Positions 23,449 through 26,223 of a stretch of 26,223 nucleotides of DNA are shown in pieces. How positions within the stretch are numbered: the first letter of the stretch is position 1; the number at the start of each line of letters is the position of its first letter. Below the pieces are notes generated by a model, which was not told where the DNA came from, made no database searches, and saw only the letters and a list, made by a program, of their open reading frames with translations. Both the position numbers and the translations under genes were made by a program. Source of the DNA: CAZHOV01 sp964534315 (GTDB lineage: Bacteria; Bacteroidota; Bacteroidia; Chitinophagales; Saprospiraceae); contig CAZHOV010000076.1 of NCBI GenBank assembly GCA_964534315.1, positions 1 to 26,223 on the forward strand. Direction: 5' to 3'.

Positions 23449-23474
23449 CTGTCAAAAATCATGATTTTCGACAG
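23449..23474. promoter_or_regulatory. 26-base palindrome upstream of the five-heme cytochrome
   Basis: The half-sites CTGTCAAAAATCA and TGATTTTCGACAG are reverse complements except at one position. It lies between the PlsB-like stop (23505) and the cytochrome ATG (23433). In a minus-strand transcript the odd pair is a G-U wobble, so it could also be an RNA hairpin: a terminator of the acyltransferase or a 5'-leader structure. It overlaps a weak promoter-like pair on the minus strand, TTTG then 20 bases then GATTTTTG. A DNA operator for a dimeric regulator is the other reading. Confidence 0.55.
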
Positions 23475-23504
23475 TAATACCAAAAAAATATAGGCGATAG
23501 AATA

Positions 23505-25220
23505 CTATTTTACATATTCCGAGGTGATAGATAACCCTTCCTCGGGTATCCAAACGATTTTTTGCTCCAAACCGTAGTTCGTCAACCGGTTATGATAATA
23601 ATACAATAGCTTAAAATCTTCGCTCACGATTTGTTTGTTCTTATTGATTTTTAGAGGTTTTTTAGGATGATAGGTGCCTAATTTTCGAATTCCGTCTTCA
23701 ATAAGTTCGGCTTCTTCGAGAAATATCTCGTCGTCCAGCTTTAACATGCCGGCGTCGTTCATCTTTACTAGTGTTTGTTTGAGCCTTTTCGCAATGACCA
23801 AAAACTGATCAAAATCTATGCTAAATTCTTCAAGCGGAAGGCGGAGGATACCGAACAAATCCAATTTGTTATTGGTCTCGCACAAATAGCGGAATGCAGC
23901 AAAAGCAACAAAGTGACTAGTCAGAACAATATTTTCAGAATGGTATCGCTCAACAATCTTTTGAGCAAGGCGCTGTGTATACACCGATTCGCGTTGTTGA
24001 TCTTCTTTAAGTTGTTGATTGGAGATGAAATATTGATCGATCGATACGTTCTTTCCAAGATGGTCATAGCTGTTCCCTTGCTCATCCAGCGCATTTCCGA
24101 AAATATCGAAAGGCTCCCCAAAGGAGAGCGCAATTTCATTGCTTTCCTTGAAAAAACGCCAAATAAATTTAATGACTTTACTGACAATAAACGATTGATC
24201 TTTGACCCGCACGTATTTTTCTTTGCCTGTCTTTCGAAGGTAGTTATCAATGAGAAACTTCCCCTCCAAAACAAAATGATAACTAATGACCAACGGCACA
24301 ATGATTACTTTTTTTGGATTTTTTTGCTCAAACAGGGCACGTTGGGCTTCTACTGTTGTTCCAAGCAACCCCATTTTGAGTTTATCCTCCAAGGCTCCTG
24401 AGCGAGATCGGGTGCCTCCCGGGAAAAACAGGTTGTTCGTACCTTTTTCAATAGACAGTTTGGACATCGATTTCAGTGTGTCCAGATAGATCGAATTTTT
24501 TTTGCGCCGGTCGAGGCGGTAGGCGCCCAATCTATTCATATAATAGGCGATCGCTCCGGTATTGTATAAATTCAAGCCCGCTCCGTAAAGAAAAGAAGGT
24601 AGCCCCAGGATAGCATCCATAGCATAGCCTACCATGATGGAATCCAGATTGCTAAAATGGGTAGGAACGACGATGAGAATATGATCCTTACCTAGTTTAC
24701 GGATTTTTTCGAGTGGACCCTTCACTTTGAACTTATCATATAATTGTACTCGTGAGCCCCAGATTCCGCGAATGCTTCTTATTGCCGCGGTATTGAGCAG
24801 CCACCCAAAAAACATCGTCAGGAATTTATCGGCAAACTGAAAGGTCTTTTTTTTGAAAGAGCCTACAATTTCGTCGGCATAGCGATGAATAATCATCCGG
24901 AAGGCTTTTTCGATTTTCTTCGAACGGCTTTCCTGGTCCCCGCGAATTTCTTCCAATAGTCTGGCAACTTTTTTCCAAAACTGCCGCTCCTTGGGGGGAT
25001 CTACCTTCCAGGGTTCTTCTTTCATCCGGATTTTTTCAAGGTAGATCGTTTTGGCCAGGATATCAATGAGTTGCTGTTCATTATAGTTTTTCAGAAATTT
25101 ATTTAGGGTGAAATTTTCAATTTCTTGCACAAAATCACCCCTGTTTTTATGCAATTTGTAAATTGGCCACTCCTCAATATCCGGAATAATAGGAGGATAA
25201 GTTTGCTGTTTGTGTTTCAT
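23505..25220 (-). CDS. PlsB-like glycerol-3-phosphate/1-acylglycerol-phosphate acyltransferase
   Basis: This 571-residue membrane-associated acyltransferase belongs to the PlsC/PlsB superfamily. Motif I is H188-x4-D193 (VPTHFSNLDSIM), the catalytic dyad. The motif II region is GAYRLDRR at about 232-239, and motif III is FFPGGTRSRSGALEDK at about 265-280, which binds the glycerol-phosphate. The substantial extra N-terminal (about 170 residues) and C-terminal helical regions are more PlsB-like than the short PlsC enzymes, though it is shorter than E. coli PlsB (about 800). Membrane attachment is probably peripheral, as no clear multi-pass helices are seen. It lies 33 bases after engB on the same strand and is probably co-transcribed with it. 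Confidence 0.82.
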   Translation of the reverse strand: MKHKQQTYPPIIPDIEEWPIYKLHKNRGDFVQEIENFTLNKFLKNYNEQQLIDILAKTIYLEKIRMKEEPWKVDPPKERQFWKKVARLLEEIRGDQESRSKKIEKAFRMIIHRYADEIVGSFKKKTFQFADKFLTMFFGWLLNTAAIRSIRGIWGSRVQLYDKFKVKGPLEKIRKLGKDHILIVVPTHFSNLDSIMVGYAMDAILGLPSFLYGAGLNLYNTGAIAYYMNRLGAYRLDRRKKNSIYLDTLKSMSKLSIEKGTNNLFFPGGTRSRSGALEDKLKMGLLGTTVEAQRALFEQKNPKKVIIVPLVISYHFVLEGKFLIDNYLRKTGKEKYVRVKDQSFIVSKVIKFIWRFFKESNEIALSFGEPFDIFGNALDEQGNSYDHLGKNVSIDQYFISNQQLKEDQQRESVYTQRLAQKIVERYHSENIVLTSHFVAFAAFRYLCETNNKLDLFGILRLPLEEFSIDFDQFLVIAKRLKQTLVKMNDAGMLKLDDEIFLEEAELIEDGIRKLGTYHPKKPLKINKNKQIVSEDFKLLYYYHNRLTNYGLEQKIVWIPEEGLSITSEYVK

Positions 25221-25253
25221 CTTATTGGGAATATTATCTTTTGTCTGAATAAT

Positions 25254-25862
25254 TTATTCAGGGAGAAAGAAGTTTTTGTTGACTTCATCAATAAAACTGA
25301 GTATTTCTTTTTTCCCCTCCCCCGAATTTGATGAAGTAATAAAGTGGGTTGGTAGCTCATTCCAGTCTTTTAACATTTCTTTTTTAAAGGCATTCAGGTT
25401 ATTTTCCAATTCATCTGGTTTCAACCGGTCTGTTTTGGTAAAAACCAGTGCAAATGGAATGAACATCTTTCCCAGCCAATTGATAAAATCCAGATCCATT
25501 TTTTGCGGGGGCACATTGGAGTCGATCAATACAAAGGCACACTGCATGGTTAATCGCCGCAACAGATAGCCCTGGATCATCTGCTCCCATTTAGACCGCA
25601 TTTTTTTAGACACTTTGGCGTAGCCATATCCTGGTAAGTCCACAATATACCACTCTTTATCAATCAAATAAAAATTCAATGATTGGGTTTTTCCTGGTTT
25701 TTTAGAAACTCTTGCCAATGATTTTCGGTCTAATAAAGTGTTGATTAGCGAGGATTTACCCACATTTGACCTGCCAATAAAGGCATATTCGGGTTTCAGT
25801 GGAGGCGGTGCCTTCAAATGCGAAGGAAAACTCCCTACATAGGTCGCTTCTTTTATTTCCAT
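25254..25862 (-). CDS. engB: ribosome biogenesis GTPase EngB (YihA/YsxC)
   Basis: This 202-residue TRAFAC-class GTPase is needed for 50S subunit assembly. The G motifs are complete: G1 GRSNVGKSS at 30-38, G2 Thr59 in PGKTQSLNFY, G3 DLPGYGYAK at 75-83, G4 TKTD at 142-145 and a G5-like SSNSGEG near the C-terminus. The KVSKKMRSKWEQMIQGYL segment after G3 is typical of EngB. I set the start at the ATG at 25862 (MEIKEATYVGS); a TTG three codons upstream is less likely. Upstream lies AT-rich sequence and then an octamer array running off the window. It is probably the first gene of a two-gene unit with the acyltransferase. Confidence 0.95.
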   Translation of the reverse strand: MEIKEATYVGSFPSHLKAPPPLKPEYAFIGRSNVGKSSLINTLLDRKSLARVSKKPGKTQSLNFYLIDKEWYIVDLPGYGYAKVSKKMRSKWEQMIQGYLLRRLTMQCAFVLIDSNVPPQKMDLDFINWLGKMFIPFALVFTKTDRLKPDELENNLNAFKKEMLKDWNELPTHFITSSNSGEGKKEILSFIDEVNKNFFLPE

Positions 25863-25954
25863 AGTTATCAATTCTTCTACACTCCTAAATACACATAAAT
25901 TTAAAATTAAAGAAATTTTTTTGCCTAAATAGGGGGAAGGGATAGGTTTACTCG

Positions 25955-26223
25955 TCTATTGGGTAGGTGATAAGGTCTCAGGGTATCAGGGTAACAGGGT
26001 ATCAGGGTAACAGGGTATCAGGGTAACAGGGTAACAGGGTATCAGGGTAACAGGGTAACAGGGTAACAGGGTAACAAGGTAACAGGGTAACAGGGTAACA
26101 AGGTAACAGGGTAACAGGGTAACAGGGTGTCAGGGGATCGAGGTATCTTGACACCCGGAAACCCAGAAACCCGGACACCCGGAAACCCAGAAACCCGGAC
26201 ACCCGGAAACCCAGAAACCTGGA
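25955..26223. repeat. in-register octamer array switching from CAGGGTAA to CCGGAAAC units
   Basis: From 25979 to the window end, units of exactly eight bases follow each other without slippage. About 18 are CAGGGTAA, CAGGGTAT or CAAGGTAA variants. Transitional units come next (CAGGGTGT, CAGGGGAT, CGAGGTAT, CTTGACAC), then CCGGAAAC, CCAGAAAC and CCGGACAC in a 24-base higher-order repeat. Degenerate units with GGT every eight bases extend back to about 25959. GGGTGTCA (26125-26132) and TGACACCC (26149-26156) form a perfect inverted pair at the switch. Thus GGGT of the left units can pair with ACCC of the right units. The 25863-25954 stretch before it is AT-rich and shows no gene. Confidence 0.95.

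Noticed and set aside
25979..26122. Resemblance of TAACAGGGTAA to the I-SceI homing endonuclease site
   Set aside because: The similarity covers only part of the 18-base site and is a by-product of the CAGGGTAA unit; no homing endonuclease or intron is nearby.
26002..26202. Minus-strand open frame of 66 residues (repeats of LLPCYPVT)
   Set aside because: It is only the translation of the octamer array; the periodic peptide follows from the repeat and there is no start context or neighbour.

Overview
The window looks like part of a member of the Bacteroidota, probably a Saprospiria-type bacterium such as a Lewinella or Haliscomenobacter relative. The grounds are two proteins with C-terminal type IX secretion (T9SS) sorting domains, Bacteroidota-style promoter elements (TAnnTTTG), weak or absent Shine-Dalgarno sequences, Bacteroidota-type lipoproteins, and an ECF sigma factor paired with a one-pass membrane protein. 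No tRNA, rRNA, transposase, phage gene or CRISPR array was found. A 10-N assembly gap interrupts one gene.

Layout from left to right. (1) 83-1414 (-) is a Mur ligase of the Mpl type. (2) 1669-2546 (+) holds a 57-residue lipoprotein and MnmD, a wobble-uridine methyltransferase. (3) 2678-4117 (+) is an SLC1/DAACS dicarboxylate or amino-acid symporter whose stop codon lies inside a heptamer repeat array. It is followed by a secreted Asp-box (BNR) repeat protein with a T9SS tail at 4351-6936. (4) 6939-7526 (-) is an unrecognised coiled-coil protein, divergent from a GT2-type glycosyltransferase at 7596-8852 (+). That gene meets an RlpA/SPOR cell-wall protein at 8918-9865 (-) across a hairpin. (5) 10077-13033 (+) reads mnmA, a lipoprotein, rimM and a DinB-fold protein, probably one transcript. 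(6) 13085-17031 (+) is a tight four-gene operon: two exported FGE/SUMF1-fold proteins, an ECF sigma factor and a likely anti-sigma factor. (7) 17165-18559 (-) is a DEDDh exonuclease/GIY-YIG nuclease fusion, divergent from a NamZ-type (DUF1343) muramidase at 18705-19937 (+). (8) On the minus strand follow glutamate dehydrogenase, a five-heme cytochrome with a T9SS tail, a PlsB-like acyltransferase and the ribosome-assembly GTPase EngB.

Most identifiable genes are housekeeping: cell wall (Mpl, RlpA, NamZ), tRNA U34 modification (MnmA, MnmD), ribosome assembly (RimM, EngB), phospholipid synthesis and ammonia assimilation. The accessory content is the two T9SS cargo proteins and the FGE/sigma operon. 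I suggest the operon encodes an envelope-sensing module in which catalytically dead FGE-fold proteins act upstream of an ECF sigma factor. This is inference.

The most unusual non-coding signal is a set of intergenic tandem arrays with an exact 7- or 8-base period (4106-4323, 17031-17164, 19938-20033 and 25955-26223). Three of them switch strand chemistry partway through, so the two halves can pair, and in two of these the octamer register is kept across the switch. Two of them fill the gap between convergent genes. They look like a dispersed, sequence-flexible family of period-constrained repeats.
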